Shown in pieces: positions 36,811-46,281 of a stretch of 64,000 bases of DNA. Every line of letters begins with the position of its first letter. The first letter of the stretch is position 1. The position numbers were made by a program, and so were the translations under genes. Source of the DNA: Spirochaetia bacterium (GTDB lineage: Bacteria; Spirochaetota; Spirochaetia; Sphaerochaetales; Sphaerochaetaceae); contig JAKVOU010000001.1 of NCBI GenBank assembly GCA_022482625.1, forward strand, positions 1,846,784 through 1,910,783, in the 5' to 3' direction. The notes beneath the pieces were generated by a model. It made no database searches, had not been told where the DNA came from, and saw nothing but the letters and a program-made list of their open reading frames with translations.

Positions 36811-36856
36811 TATTTTCGCAAATATTATAATATTTTTTCGCAAATAATAATTGACA
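36811..36856 (+). promoter_or_regulatory. tandem candidate LacI operators 2 and 3 before the dehydrogenase
   Basis: Two head-to-tail copies of TTTTCGCAAATAWTA (36811-36830 and 36831-36850) abut a TTGACA -35 box (36851-36856). Possible -10 TAAACA at 36873-36878. Repressor here would control the divergent dehydrogenase. Confidence 0.55.
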
Positions 36857-36905
36857 AGAGAAACAATCCATGTAAACATCTTAAATGCAGAGGAGAAGAC
36901 CAAAC

Positions 36906-37946
36906 ATGAAAGCATTGGTATTGGAAAAAGTCAGGACCTTGTCTCTCAGAGATTTCCCCATAGAAGACAGGCTGGCTGCTGATGACGTAAGGATAACACC
37001 TAAAAGAGTCGGTATCTGCGGCAGTGACATACATTACTATACACAGGGAAAAATCGGCAATTTTATCGTCAGCGAGCCTATGATACTAGGCCATGAAGCA
37101 AGCGGCATAGTAACTGAAGTAGGAGCAGACGTAACCGGGCTGAAGCAAGGAGACCGAGTCTGCATGGAACCGGGCATACCTGACTTCCATAGTTTTGAGA
37201 CACTCAATGGCATGTACAATCTCGACCCATCCGTCAGATTCTGGGCAACCCCGCCCGTCCATGGATGCCTGCGGGAATCCTTCGTACATCCGGCAAGCCT
37301 TACTTTCAAGCTGCCGGACAACGTATCCTTTGAAGAAGGCGCCATCGTCGAGCCCGTAGCAATCGGCATGTATGCCGCAAAGAAAGCAAAGATTGAACCG
37401 GGAGACGTAGCATTGGTAATGGGCGCAGGAACCATCGGTATCGTGACAGCCCTTTCAGCACTTGCCTCAGGTTGTTCAAAAGTAATCATTTCAGATATCA
37501 AGGAAGAGAAGCTCAACATCATCAGGACCAACTACAGCGACAACCTCATTACCGTGAACACGACAAAAGAAAACCTGCTGGAAAAAGTAAAAGAAACAAC
37601 GGCACGGGGAGTAGACATATTCTTCGAAGCCACCGGAGCAAGCGGCATCCTTGAAAGCTTTACCAAGTTTGTCAGGCCAGGAGGACGGGCTGTACTGATC
37701 GGAATGCCGACCGGTCCTGTACCTCTGGATGTAGTCGGCTGCCAAGCAAAGGAAATCACACTCTACACACTCTTCAGATACGTAAACATGTTCGAGAAAT
37801 CTCTCCGTCTCATCAGCTCAGGAACATTGAAAGTAACACCGTTGATTACTCAGAGATTTGCTTTTTCAGATGCAGTCAACGCCTTCAGGTTCGCAGCAGA
37901 AGGAAGAACTGATACTATAAAGGTGATGCTGAACATGGAAAAATAA
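36906..37946 (+). CDS. medium-chain zinc dehydrogenase (xylitol/polyol dehydrogenase-like)
   Basis: 346 aa MDR-family enzyme. Catalytic zinc ligands are present (Cys in '[11 protein letters not shown]', His-Glu in 'LGHEASG', Glu in 'VEPVAIG'), as is the NAD motif 'GAGTIGIVT'. The usual structural zinc loop with four Cys is replaced ('[19 protein letters not shown]'), so that zinc is absent. It is divergent from the xylulokinase operon; oxidation of xylitol or D-arabitol to D-xylulose would feed XylB. Start ATG 36906 behind GAGGAG. Confidence 0.86.
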   Translation: MKALVLEKVRTLSLRDFPIEDRLAADDVRITPKRVGICGSDIHYYTQGKIGNFIVSEPMILGHEASGIVTEVGADVTGLKQGDRVCMEPGIPDFHSFETLNGMYNLDPSVRFWATPPVHGCLRESFVHPASLTFKLPDNVSFEEGAIVEPVAIGMYAAKKAKIEPGDVALVMGAGTIGIVTALSALASGCSKVIISDIKEEKLNIIRTNYSDNLITVNTTKENLLEKVKETTARGVDIFFEATGASGILESFTKFVRPGGRAVLIGMPTGPVPLDVVGCQAKEITLYTLFRYVNMFEKSLRLISSGTLKVTPLITQRFAFSDAVNAFRFAAEGRTDTIKVMLNMEK

Positions 37947-37978
37947 GCCTGCAAGGGAAAAAATCAGATAACAATGAG

Positions 37979-38022
37979 AACAGACCGGATACTCCAACAG
38001 AGGAATGTCCGGCCTGTTTTCT
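37979..38022 (+). terminator. terminator after the polyol dehydrogenase
   Basis: Stem AACAGACCGGA / TCCGGCCTGTT with a loop of 18 nt, followed by TTTC. The rest of the gap to 38254 is AT-rich; AAGGAGG lies just before the next gene and a weak promoter (TTGCAC 38176, TATTAT 38201) is possible. Confidence 0.75.
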
Positions 38023-38254
38023 ATATTAGGGATTTTTCCATACATCCAAAAAATCAACAGATTAATCAAGTTCTGTTACTTTAACACGTCATCAAAAAAA
38101 CATCTACAATTTTAAAAATAGTCGTTATTATATATATTATAGTCTGTATTTTTCTATAAATTAGTGTTATTTATCTTGCACATTAAAGAAAAATCTGCGA
38201 TATTATATATCGATAATTAAGTATAGAAAATAGATTTTTCCAAGGAGGAAAAAT

Positions 38255-38650
38255 ATGACTGATAGAGAAAAATTACTTATCGACAACATCATTCAGGAAT
38301 CGGACGGTTTCTTTAACCAAGAGGATGGAGAAGGTGTATACGCCTCCGTATGCGGGCACCTCAACTTTCTCAGGAAGGATGTCGGCCAATTCGTAACCTT
38401 CGACGATGCTTGCTTCTCTTGGATGGAAAACATCTTTCTTCCTTTGCACAATGCCCTGAAAAATTCTCCCCATGCCATCGGCTTTCCAAAGAAAAAGATG
38501 GGCAAGCTGTTCTTTGAAATCTGTGACAACTGGTATTACATGTCCCAGCTTGACCCTTCCACCACAGCAGATGAAGCTGTAATCAATTACTACAAGAATT
38601 TTGCTTCAACTGTCGGACGAGTCCTTATCAACGCATATACGGTTGCCTAA
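38255..38650 (+). CDS. conserved hypothetical protein
   Basis: 131 aa soluble protein, rich in aromatic residues ('GHLNFLRKDVGQFVTFDDACFSWMENIFLPLHNAL', 'FFEICDNWYYMSQL'), no signal peptide or membrane helix. It has a strong AAGGAGG ribosome site and its own terminator, so it is a real, well translated single gene. I do not recognise the family. Confidence 0.75.
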   Translation: MTDREKLLIDNIIQESDGFFNQEDGEGVYASVCGHLNFLRKDVGQFVTFDDACFSWMENIFLPLHNALKNSPHAIGFPKKKMGKLFFEICDNWYYMSQLDPSTTADEAVINYYKNFASTVGRVLINAYTVA

Positions 38651-38672
38651 GATTGCTCAAAAACATAAAACC

Positions 38673-38718
38673 AATAGCCTCTGTCTTGGACCTTTGTTCC
38701 TGACAGAGGCTATTTTGT
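38673..38718 (+). terminator. terminator after the hypothetical gene
   Basis: Perfect 13-bp stem AATAGCCTCTGTC / GACAGAGGCTATT followed by TTGTTT. Confidence 0.88.
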
Positions 38719-38923
38719 TTGTTTTCATGCTTTTGATGGAGTTCATTCCAAGCAACGATACGAAACTAATATAAATGTTGCATTTTGTCTTGTTTTCTGC
38801 ACCAAAGCGCACCAATCATTTCCTTATGCGAAGAGTTATTCTGCTTTTTTGTTGCAAATCATCTTGATTATGTTGCGTTATACGCATATACTTTCCTCAA
38901 TTTAAGCAAACAGGAACAATTGA

Positions 38924-40075
38924 ATGGAACATACATTTCTCATACTGGAAGACGGTATGGTCTTCCAGGGAACAGGTTTCGGAAAAGCCGCACCAGCAAT
39001 TGAAGACTTGCTCCAGGCAGCAGAAACACCGACAGGAGAAGTTGTCTTCAACACCAGCATGTGTGGCTATCCAGAAATACTCACTGACCCTTCATACAAT
39101 GGACAACTGATAGTCATGACCTATCCACATATCGGCAACTATGGTGTCGATCCCATATGGTCAGAAAATATGAGAAAAAGTAGCAAGGTACCTTGTGTCG
39201 GGTTCATCTGCCATGATTATTATACAGGTTTTCTTCCTCCTGATAGAATCAGTCTTGGTGACTATATGGCAGAACATGGAGTCTGTGGCCTATACGGCAT
39301 CGACACAAGGACCCTTACATTGCGTCTTAGGGACAAGGGTTCCTGCAAGGGCATACTGGTACGGACAGAAGAAATGACTGATTTCAGAAAAACCATGGTT
39401 ATGGAATTCCTATCGGCTTTCCCTTCCATTACCGACAGGGACCTGATCACGGATGTCTCAACAGGAAAGACCATTCAGGACCCGACCTGCGAAATACCAG
39501 TCCCGACGGATACAGCTGCAGTCAGATTTGCATTGGTCGATTTCGGTATCAAGAAATCAATCATACAAGAACTGTACAAAAGGAATGCCAAGGTAACGCT
39601 TTTCCCTCCGACAGTAACTGCAGACGAAATACTTGCCTCCGGCTGCGACAGCCTGTTCCTTTCAAATGGCCCTGGAGATCCAGCCAGACTTCAAGGCGCT
39701 GTGGAAATGACAAGAAAAGTAATCGGCAAGATGCCCGTATGCGGCATTTGTCTGGGACATCAGCTGATCACATGGGCCTTGGGTGGCAGAACTGTCAAGA
39801 TGAAGTTTGGCCATCACGGAGCCAACCAGCCGGTAACAGAAACTACAACCGGAAAGACCTTTGTCACCAGTCAGAACCATGGTTTCATGAGCGAACGTTC
39901 CAGCTTGCCGAAAGATGTTGAAATCTGGTTTACCAATGCAAATGACGGAAGCATCGAAGGCATCCGGCAGAAAAAACTGCAGGTACAGTCAGTCCAGTTC
40001 CACCCTGAAGCATCCCCTGGGCCCCAAGACGGCAGATGGATCTTCGATCTGTTCATCAAAGGAGCAAAAAAATGA
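38924..40075 (+). CDS. carA: carbamoyl-phosphate synthase small subunit
   Basis: 383 aa glutaminase subunit. N-terminal 'LILEDGMVFQGTGFG' and 'EVVFNTSMCGYPEILTDPSY' are signature CarA; the class I amidotransferase nucleophile is in 'VCGICLGHQL', and the His/Glu in 'VQFHPEASPGPQD'. It releases ammonia from glutamine for CarB. Its stop overlaps the carB start (ATGA). Confidence 0.97.
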   Translation: MEHTFLILEDGMVFQGTGFGKAAPAIEDLLQAAETPTGEVVFNTSMCGYPEILTDPSYNGQLIVMTYPHIGNYGVDPIWSENMRKSSKVPCVGFICHDYYTGFLPPDRISLGDYMAEHGVCGLYGIDTRTLTLRLRDKGSCKGILVRTEEMTDFRKTMVMEFLSAFPSITDRDLITDVSTGKTIQDPTCEIPVPTDTAAVRFALVDFGIKKSIIQELYKRNAKVTLFPPTVTADEILASGCDSLFLSNGPGDPARLQGAVEMTRKVIGKMPVCGICLGHQLITWALGGRTVKMKFGHHGANQPVTETTTGKTFVTSQNHGFMSERSSLPKDVEIWFTNANDGSIEGIRQKKLQVQSVQFHPEASPGPQDGRWIFDLFIKGAKK

Positions 40076-43000
40076 GCGCAAGAAAAGATATCCATCGCAT
40101 TTTGGTGATAGGAAGCGGTCCTATCGTCATAGGTCAGGCCTGTGAGTTCGACTATAGCGGCAACCAAGCAGTAAGGGCACTCAAGGAAGAAGGGTACGAA
40201 GTCATTCTCATCAACCCGAATCCAGCAACCATGATGACGACTCCGGGCAGTGCAGATAAGATATATATGGAACCTCTGAAGACTGAATATGTCGAGCAAA
40301 TATTGCAAAGAGACCGTCCTGATGCAATTCTTTCCACCATGGGAGGTCAGACAGGTCTGAATCTGACGCTTGAACTTGCAAGGAAGGGATTATTGGACAA
40401 ATATGGTGTCCAAGTCATCGGCGCTGGCATTGATTCCATCAACAAAGCGGAAGACAGAGGAGAATTCAAGAAAATCGTCGAAAGCCTTGGCTTGGAATCA
40501 GCAAAAAGTGCCATCGTACATACTACAGAAGAGGCCGTAAAGGTTCCCTCCCTGATTTCTTTTCCTTTGATCATACGTCCGAGCTACACGCTGGGCGGCA
40601 TGGGTGGTTCCATAGCCTATGATGAAAAGGAATATCTGCCTCTTATCGAAAAGGCCCTTGAAACAAGCCCCGTACATGAGGCTTTGGTCGAAGAATCTCT
40701 CATTGGATGGAAAGAGTTCGAGATGGAAGTCATGCGTGATAGCAAAGACAACGCCATCATAGTCTGTTCCATCGAGAATATCGATCCCATGGGAGTCCAT
40801 ACAGGAGATTCCATTACCATAGCTCCTATCCAGACACTTGATGACCGGCAATATCAACGCATGAGGAATGCCTCAATTGATATTCTGAGAGCAGTCGGCG
40901 TTGACTGCGGAGGGTCAAACGTACAGTTTGCAATGAAACCGGACTCTGACCGGATGATTGTCATTGAAATGAACCCGAGGGTTTCAAGGTCTTCCGCCCT
41001 TGCTTCCAAGGCAACAGGTTTTCCTATCGCCCGTTGCAGTGCCAAGCTTGCCATAGGTTACACCCTCGATGAAGTAATGAATGAAATCACAGGACAAAGT
41101 GCTTCCTGCTTTGAACCTGCCTTGGATTACTGTGCCGTAAAGGTTCCAAGGTTTGAATTGGAAAAATTTCCCTTGCCTTCCAGTGCCTTGGGCACCCAGA
41201 TGAGAAGTGTAGGAGAAGCCTTGGCTCTCGGAAGGACTGCCTTGGAAGCCCTGAACAAAGCCATCAGGGCCAGTGAACAGAAAAAAGAAGGACTGGAGTG
41301 CATCGATCACGGAGTCGATACGTATCTGAAAAGTGCACATCCTCTGAGGATATTTGCAGCATATACCAAGCTGTATGAATTGGAAGAAGACGGAATTGGC
41401 CAAATCAGCAAAATCACGGGTTTTGACAGATGGTTCCTTTACCAGCTTTGCCGACAAGTCAAAATGGACAAAGCTCTTCAGAGGGGGAACCTGGACAGAC
41501 AGCTTCTGCTGCAGGCTAAGCAATATGGCATGAGTGATGCACGGATTGCTACCCTTTCAGGACATACAAAAAAGGAAATCGAGCAAATAAGGCAAGAAAA
41601 CAACATACGTACCTGTGTACATTTTGTCGATACCTGTGCCGGTGAGTTCAAGGCACTTACACCGTATTGCTACACAACCTATGGAGAAAAAGATGAAGGA
41701 ACTCCGATAGAAAAAGACGGAATAATCATCCTGGCAAGTGGGCCGAACAGAATCGGACAAGGACTGGAATTCGACACTTGCTGTAGTTTGGCTTCCCTTG
41801 CATACCAGAAGCTAGGCAGGAAGACAATCATGGTCAACAGCAATCCCGAGACCGTCAGTACAGATTATAACGTCAGTGATCGGCTGTACATAGAACCACT
41901 CACGGCAGAACACGTCAAGGGAATCATGGATAAAGAAGGAACCCATGACGTTGTCGTCCAGCTTGGAGGTCAGACTCCGCTTAACATGGCTAAGGAACTG
42001 AAAGATTACGGAGCAAATATCATCGGTACATCCTTAGAAGGTATCGATGAGACAGAAGACCGTGCCTTGTTTTCGGCACTTATAAAGAAGTTGGAACTCA
42101 GACAAGCTGCAAACAAGATGGCAGGTACGGTCGAGGAAGTCCATAAAGCCGCACAGGAAATCGGCTTTCCCGTACTGCTGCGTCCATCCTTCGTCCTCGG
42201 AGGCCGTAGCATGTTCATTGCCTATGACCAATCTGGCCTTGATGAATTCTTCAACAACGAAATATCATTTTCTCCTGAGGCACCCATACTTGTGGACCAA
42301 TTCCTTGAAGATGCCTTTGAATATGACCTTGACGCCGTTTCTGATGGTAAAAGCCTCTATGTAGGAGGCATACTCCAGCATATAGAGGCAGCAGGCATTC
42401 ATAGCGGAGACAGTGCAGCAGTCTTTCCTCCCTACAAGTCAAAGCCTGAAATCCTGCGGCAAATGAAGGAAGCTGCACTTGCTATCGCAAAGACACTCAA
42501 CGTCAGAGGTTTGATAAACATACAGTTCGCAGTCAAGGATGACCGGCTTTATTTCATCGAAGTAAATCCAAGAGCAAGCCGTACGGTTCCTTTCATATCG
42601 AAAAGCAGTGGCATCAACCTGATTGACGCAGCAGTCAAAGTCTGGCAGGGAATTGACTTGGTACAGCAAGGGTTGATCAAGAAAGAAGGCAGTTTCGAAG
42701 AAGGGCACTGCGTAACCGGCTGGGCAATCAAGGAAGCAGTCTTTTCATTTGACAGATTTGCCAATGTAGATCCGGCTCTCGGCCCTGAAATGAGAAGCAC
42801 AGGAGAAGTCGTAGGTATGGGACGTACATTCGGAGAAGCCTACGCAAAAAGCCAAGCGGGAGCAGGAAACAAGTTGCCTACGTCTGGAAGAGTAGTCATC
42901 AGCGTCAATCGAAAGGATAGAAAAACCATTGTCCCTATTGCCAGAAAACTCCAAGAATTAGGATTTTCGATTGCAGCTACGAAGGGAACGGCCCGCGATT

Positions 43001-43278
43001 TATTCGATGCAGGCATCCTGTGTGATGTCATGCTGAAAACACATGAAGGACACCCGAATATCGTCGACCACCTGCGGCACCGCAAGGTTGACCTTGTAAT
43101 CAACACACCGATGGGATTCAGAGCCAGAAGAAGTGATGACGAAATAAGGACAGAAGCAATGAGACTCAAAATCCCTTATACGACAACAACCAGCGCAGCT
43201 CAAGCTGCAGTGGAAGCAATCATGTTCCTACAGGAAAAACAGTATACAGTCAGGGAATTGCCTTCCTTCAAACAGTAA
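40072..43278 (+). CDS. carB: carbamoyl-phosphate synthase large subunit
   Basis: 1068 aa with two homologous ATP-grasp halves ('GSGPIVIGQACEFDYSGNQA' near the N-terminus, 'SGPNRIGQGLEFDTCC' mid-way) and a C-terminal MGS-type allosteric domain. Makes carbamoyl phosphate for pyrimidine and arginine synthesis. Start ATG 40072 in the carA stop codon. Intact over its full length, which is relevant to the frameshifts seen in accessory genes. Confidence 0.97.
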   Translation: MSARKDIHRILVIGSGPIVIGQACEFDYSGNQAVRALKEEGYEVILINPNPATMMTTPGSADKIYMEPLKTEYVEQILQRDRPDAILSTMGGQTGLNLTLELARKGLLDKYGVQVIGAGIDSINKAEDRGEFKKIVESLGLESAKSAIVHTTEEAVKVPSLISFPLIIRPSYTLGGMGGSIAYDEKEYLPLIEKALETSPVHEALVEESLIGWKEFEMEVMRDSKDNAIIVCSIENIDPMGVHTGDSITIAPIQTLDDRQYQRMRNASIDILRAVGVDCGGSNVQFAMKPDSDRMIVIEMNPRVSRSSALASKATGFPIARCSAKLAIGYTLDEVMNEITGQSASCFEPALDYCAVKVPRFELEKFPLPSSALGTQMRSVGEALALGRTALEALNKAIRASEQKKEGLECIDHGVDTYLKSAHPLRIFAAYTKLYELEEDGIGQISKITGFDRWFLYQLCRQVKMDKALQRGNLDRQLLLQAKQYGMSDARIATLSGHTKKEIEQIRQENNIRTCVHFVDTCAGEFKALTPYCYTTYGEKDEGTPIEKDGIIILASGPNRIGQGLEFDTCCSLASLAYQKLGRKTIMVNSNPETVSTDYNVSDRLYIEPLTAEHVKGIMDKEGTHDVVVQLGGQTPLNMAKELKDYGANIIGTSLEGIDETEDRALFSALIKKLELRQAANKMAGTVEEVHKAAQEIGFPVLLRPSFVLGGRSMFIAYDQSGLDEFFNNEISFSPEAPILVDQFLEDAFEYDLDAVSDGKSLYVGGILQHIEAAGIHSGDSAAVFPPYKSKPEILRQMKEAALAIAKTLNVRGLINIQFAVKDDRLYFIEVNPRASRTVPFISKSSGINLIDAAVKVWQGIDLVQQGLIKKEGSFEEGHCVTGWAIKEAVFSFDRFANVDPALGPEMRSTGEVVGMGRTFGEAYAKSQAGAGNKLPTSGRVVISVNRKDRKTIVPIARKLQELGFSIAATKGTARDLFDAGILCDVMLKTHEGHPNIVDHLRHRKVDLVINTPMGFRARRSDDEIRTEAMRLKIPYTTTTSAAQAAVEAIMFLQEKQYTVRELPSFKQ

Positions 43279-43299
43279 GACAGCAACAGGCCACCCCAT

Positions 43300-43395
43300 G
43301 TACCTCATCGAGGGGACCCTTGCCCGGGAGAGTGTCTGTCCTGCGTGTGCGCGCAGGCCATAAAAGCTACGTGATGCGGCCAGTTCTGAAAATCA
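43300..43395. other. GC-rich non-coding island between carB and aspS
   Basis: About 95 bp clearly richer in G+C than its surroundings. It contains hairpin CCTGCG-6 nt-CGCAGG (around 43341-43358) and other short complementary stretches. No ORF, no T-run and no match to SRP RNA, tmRNA, 6S or a riboswitch that I can see. It could be a small RNA or a repeat element. Confidence 0.4.
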
Positions 43396-43502
43396 CTCAT
43401 CATACAGTACCATATTAGCACACAATATAAGTACCTTATATAGTTGTATTATCAAATGAATGATGTTATCATCGAGTCTGACTATTCGTAAAGGACATAT
43501 TT

Positions 43503-45299
43503 ATGGCAGAAGAAGCTTTTTCACAAAGGACCGTCACTTGTGGCGGCCTGACAAAGGCAGATGCAGGAAAGCATGTAGTATTGAACGGTTGGGTACACCG
43601 TGACAGAAACCATGGAGCTCTACATTTCATCAACCTCCGGGATCGGTATGGGATTACTCAGGTAGTTGTCGACGATGATGCAAGTGAAGAACTTCAACAG
43701 ACAGCAACACAGCTCAAAATGGAATATTGTATTGCCGTGACAGGTATCGTACGTCTTCGCCCGGATTCCATGATCAACCCTGATATGGCAACAGGAGAAA
43801 TTGAAGTCAAGGCTGAAAAGATTGAAATCCTCAGTACTTGCAAACCCTTGCCTTTCATGATTGATGATGAAGCCAATGCAAATGAAGACCTTAGGTTGAA
43901 GTATAGGTTCCTCGATCTCAGGACAAAAGGGATGCAGGACCGTATCAGGCTCAGACACGAAGTTGTGAAGGCAATTCGCCAATATCTATATAAAACCGAT
44001 TTCTACGAAATAGAGACCCCGACACTAATCAGAAGTACTCCCGAAGGAGCAAGGGACTTCCTTGTCCCTTCCCGTATTTATCCTGGTAAATTCTACGCGT
44101 TGCCGCAAAGCCCGCAATTACTCAAACAGTTGCTTATGGTAAGTGGCTTCGACAAATATTTTCAGATTGCCCGCTGCTACAGGGATGAAGATGCCAGAGG
44201 AGACCGTCAACTTGAATTTACCCAGCTTGATATGGAAATGAGCTTTGTAAACAGAGACGATGTCCTCGAATTAGTCGAAGAGTTATTCAATTATGTCTTC
44301 AAGCAGGTGATGGATTATGATCTGCCGGAACACTTCAGGAGAATTACCTATCAGGATAGCATGGATACTTACGGTACAGACAAACCGGATCTGAGATTCA
44401 AGGTTGAAATGCATGACATCAGTACCCTTGCATCAAAAACCACCTTTGCGACATTCAAGGATACCCTGGCAGAAGGCGGTTGCATCAAAGCACTCTGTGC
44501 CCCAAAGACTGATGCAGTAGCTTTCTCCAGAAAGTATATCGACAGTCTTCAGGAAGCAGCGAAGATCTATGGAGCAAACGGCTTAGGATGGGCCAAAGTC
44601 GGTGCAGGTTGTACACTTACAGGTGGTGTATCTAAGTTTTTTGCGGGCATCGAATCTGACCTCTGCAAGGAACTAGGAGCACAGGAAGGAGACCTCATCT
44701 GCATCGTGGCACAAAAAGATTGGAAAAAATGCTGTACAAGCCTCGGTGCTGTCAGATCCAAACTTGGCAAGGATCTCAACCTTATAGGTCCCGGTTTCGA
44801 ACTTTGCTGGATCATTGATTTCCCCTTGTTTGAATACAACGAAGACGAAGGGCATTGGGAAGCTGCACATCATATGTTCAGCATGCCACAGGTAGAATAT
44901 TTGGATACGTTGGAAAGTAATCCAGGGGCAGTCAAGGGTGATTTATATGACTTGGTACTCAATGGATATGAACTTGCTTCAGGTTCTATCCGTATCCATG
45001 ATGTGGAATTGCAGAAAAGGATTTTCCGCATCTGCAATTTCAGTGATGAAGAAGCAGAAAGAAGATTCGGGTTCCTGCTCAATGCATTCAGTTATGGAGC
45101 TCCACCTCATGGGGGCATTGCACCCGGCATAGATAGATTGGTAATGCTGTTGGCAGGCCAGAACTCTATCAAGGAAGTAATAGCCTTCCCAAAGAACACC
45201 GCAGCCTATTCTCCCATGGATGATGCCCCTTCATATGTAGATAAGCAACAGTTGGATGAACTCCATCTCTCCATTAATTATCCTAATGATCACACATAG
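43503..45299 (+). CDS. aspS: aspartyl-tRNA synthetase
   Basis: 598 aa class II synthetase: N-terminal OB anticodon domain ('VVLNGWVHRDRNHGALHFINLRDR'), motif 2 'FQIARCYRDEDARGDRQLEFTQLD', the bacterial GAD insertion and motif 3 'GIAPGIDRLVMLL'. Length and insertion are those of bacterial AspRS. The promoter is probably in 43400-43500, which is AT-rich. Confidence 0.97.
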   Translation: MAEEAFSQRTVTCGGLTKADAGKHVVLNGWVHRDRNHGALHFINLRDRYGITQVVVDDDASEELQQTATQLKMEYCIAVTGIVRLRPDSMINPDMATGEIEVKAEKIEILSTCKPLPFMIDDEANANEDLRLKYRFLDLRTKGMQDRIRLRHEVVKAIRQYLYKTDFYEIETPTLIRSTPEGARDFLVPSRIYPGKFYALPQSPQLLKQLLMVSGFDKYFQIARCYRDEDARGDRQLEFTQLDMEMSFVNRDDVLELVEELFNYVFKQVMDYDLPEHFRRITYQDSMDTYGTDKPDLRFKVEMHDISTLASKTTFATFKDTLAEGGCIKALCAPKTDAVAFSRKYIDSLQEAAKIYGANGLGWAKVGAGCTLTGGVSKFFAGIESDLCKELGAQEGDLICIVAQKDWKKCCTSLGAVRSKLGKDLNLIGPGFELCWIIDFPLFEYNEDEGHWEAAHHMFSMPQVEYLDTLESNPGAVKGDLYDLVLNGYELASGSIRIHDVELQKRIFRICNFSDEEAERRFGFLLNAFSYGAPPHGGIAPGIDRLVMLLAGQNSIKEVIAFPKNTAAYSPMDDAPSYVDKQQLDELHLSINYPNDHT

Positions 45300-45321
45300 G
45301 ACAAAATGTAAGGAGAAAATC

Positions 45322-46230
45322 ATGAATGGAAAAGAAAAAATTGCCATGAAAGTCAGCTCCACAAGCATTGTCATCAACCTGTTGCTGTCTTTTTTCAAGT
45401 TTTTTGCTGGAATATTCGGTCATAGCGAAGCTTTGATCAGCGATGCCATTCATTCTGCTTCAGACGTCTTTTCTACCATCATCGTCATGATCGGCATAAA
45501 GATTTCCGAAAAGGCACCAGACCCCTCCCATCAGTACGGACACGAAAAGTTTGAAAGCTTGGCAACCATTATCCTTGGCATCATTCTTTTCCTTACAGGC
45601 TTGGAAATCGGCAAGACAGGTCTGATGTCCATCATAAAGGGAACGTACACAAAGAATCTTGAGCCGACCCTGATCACGGTAGTTGCCGCTGCAACATCAA
45701 TCATCATCAAGGAAGCAATGTTCTGGTATACCAGAGCCGCGGCAAAAAAAACCGGGAGTTCTGCACTCATGGCAGATGCATGGCATCATCGCTCAGATGC
45801 CCTGTCCTCCATAGGTTCCTTGGCAGGTATCTTGTTTGCCAGACATGACTACCCCGTCATGGATCCTGTGGCATCACTTGTCATCTGTGCTTTCATCCTC
45901 AAAGCTTCCATTGATATACTGAAGGATGGAACCGACAAAATGGTTGATCATTCCTGCAGTGACGCTGAAATCAAGGCAATGGCAGCAGTTATAAAAGGTG
46001 TAACAGGAGTTGTTCGGCTAGATTCACTGAAAACAAGAAAATTCGGTGACAGAGCTTATGTCGACGTCGAAATCGCAGCAGATGGGAACCTTTCTCTTTA
46101 TGATTCGCATGCAATTGCCGTAAATGTACATAATCAGATCGAGGAGAATTTTCCGATCGTAAAACACTGCATGGTCCATGTAAATCCTTTGGAAGCACGG
46201 ACCCCATATGAAATCAAAAGCAATGATTGA
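45322..46230 (+). CDS. cation diffusion facilitator (CDF) family metal transporter
   Basis: 302 aa inner-membrane Zn/Fe/Mn exporter. Six membrane segments; metal-site motifs HSASD in TM2 ('SDAIHSASDVFST') and HHRSD in TM5 ('ADAWHHRSDALSS'), with a loop 'HQYGHEKFE' typical of the family. The C-terminal cytoplasmic ferredoxin-like domain ('DRAYVDVEIAADGNLSLYDSHAIA') is complete. Start ATG 45322 behind AAGGAG, 22 nt after aspS. Confidence 0.93.
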   Translation: MNGKEKIAMKVSSTSIVINLLLSFFKFFAGIFGHSEALISDAIHSASDVFSTIIVMIGIKISEKAPDPSHQYGHEKFESLATIILGIILFLTGLEIGKTGLMSIIKGTYTKNLEPTLITVVAAATSIIIKEAMFWYTRAAAKKTGSSALMADAWHHRSDALSSIGSLAGILFARHDYPVMDPVASLVICAFILKASIDILKDGTDKMVDHSCSDAEIKAMAAVIKGVTGVVRLDSLKTRKFGDRAYVDVEIAADGNLSLYDSHAIAVNVHNQIEENFPIVKHCMVHVNPLEARTPYEIKSND

Positions 46231-46235
46231 AAAAA

Positions 46236-46281
46236 AGCAATAGCATGCGGATTTCCGCCTACTGTTGCTATTTTTGTTTTT
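46236..46281. terminator. bidirectional terminator between CDF gene and DUF6062 gene
   Basis: Outer stem AGCAATAG / CTGTTGCT and inner stem GCGGA / CCGC, with A/T runs on both sides (ATTTTTGTTTTT downstream on the plus strand). Confidence 0.8.

Noticed and set aside
43300-43395. SRP (4.5S) RNA in the GC-rich island
   Set aside because: Lacks the conserved AGGTCCGGAAGGAAGCAG loop and size; no tmRNA or 6S features either.
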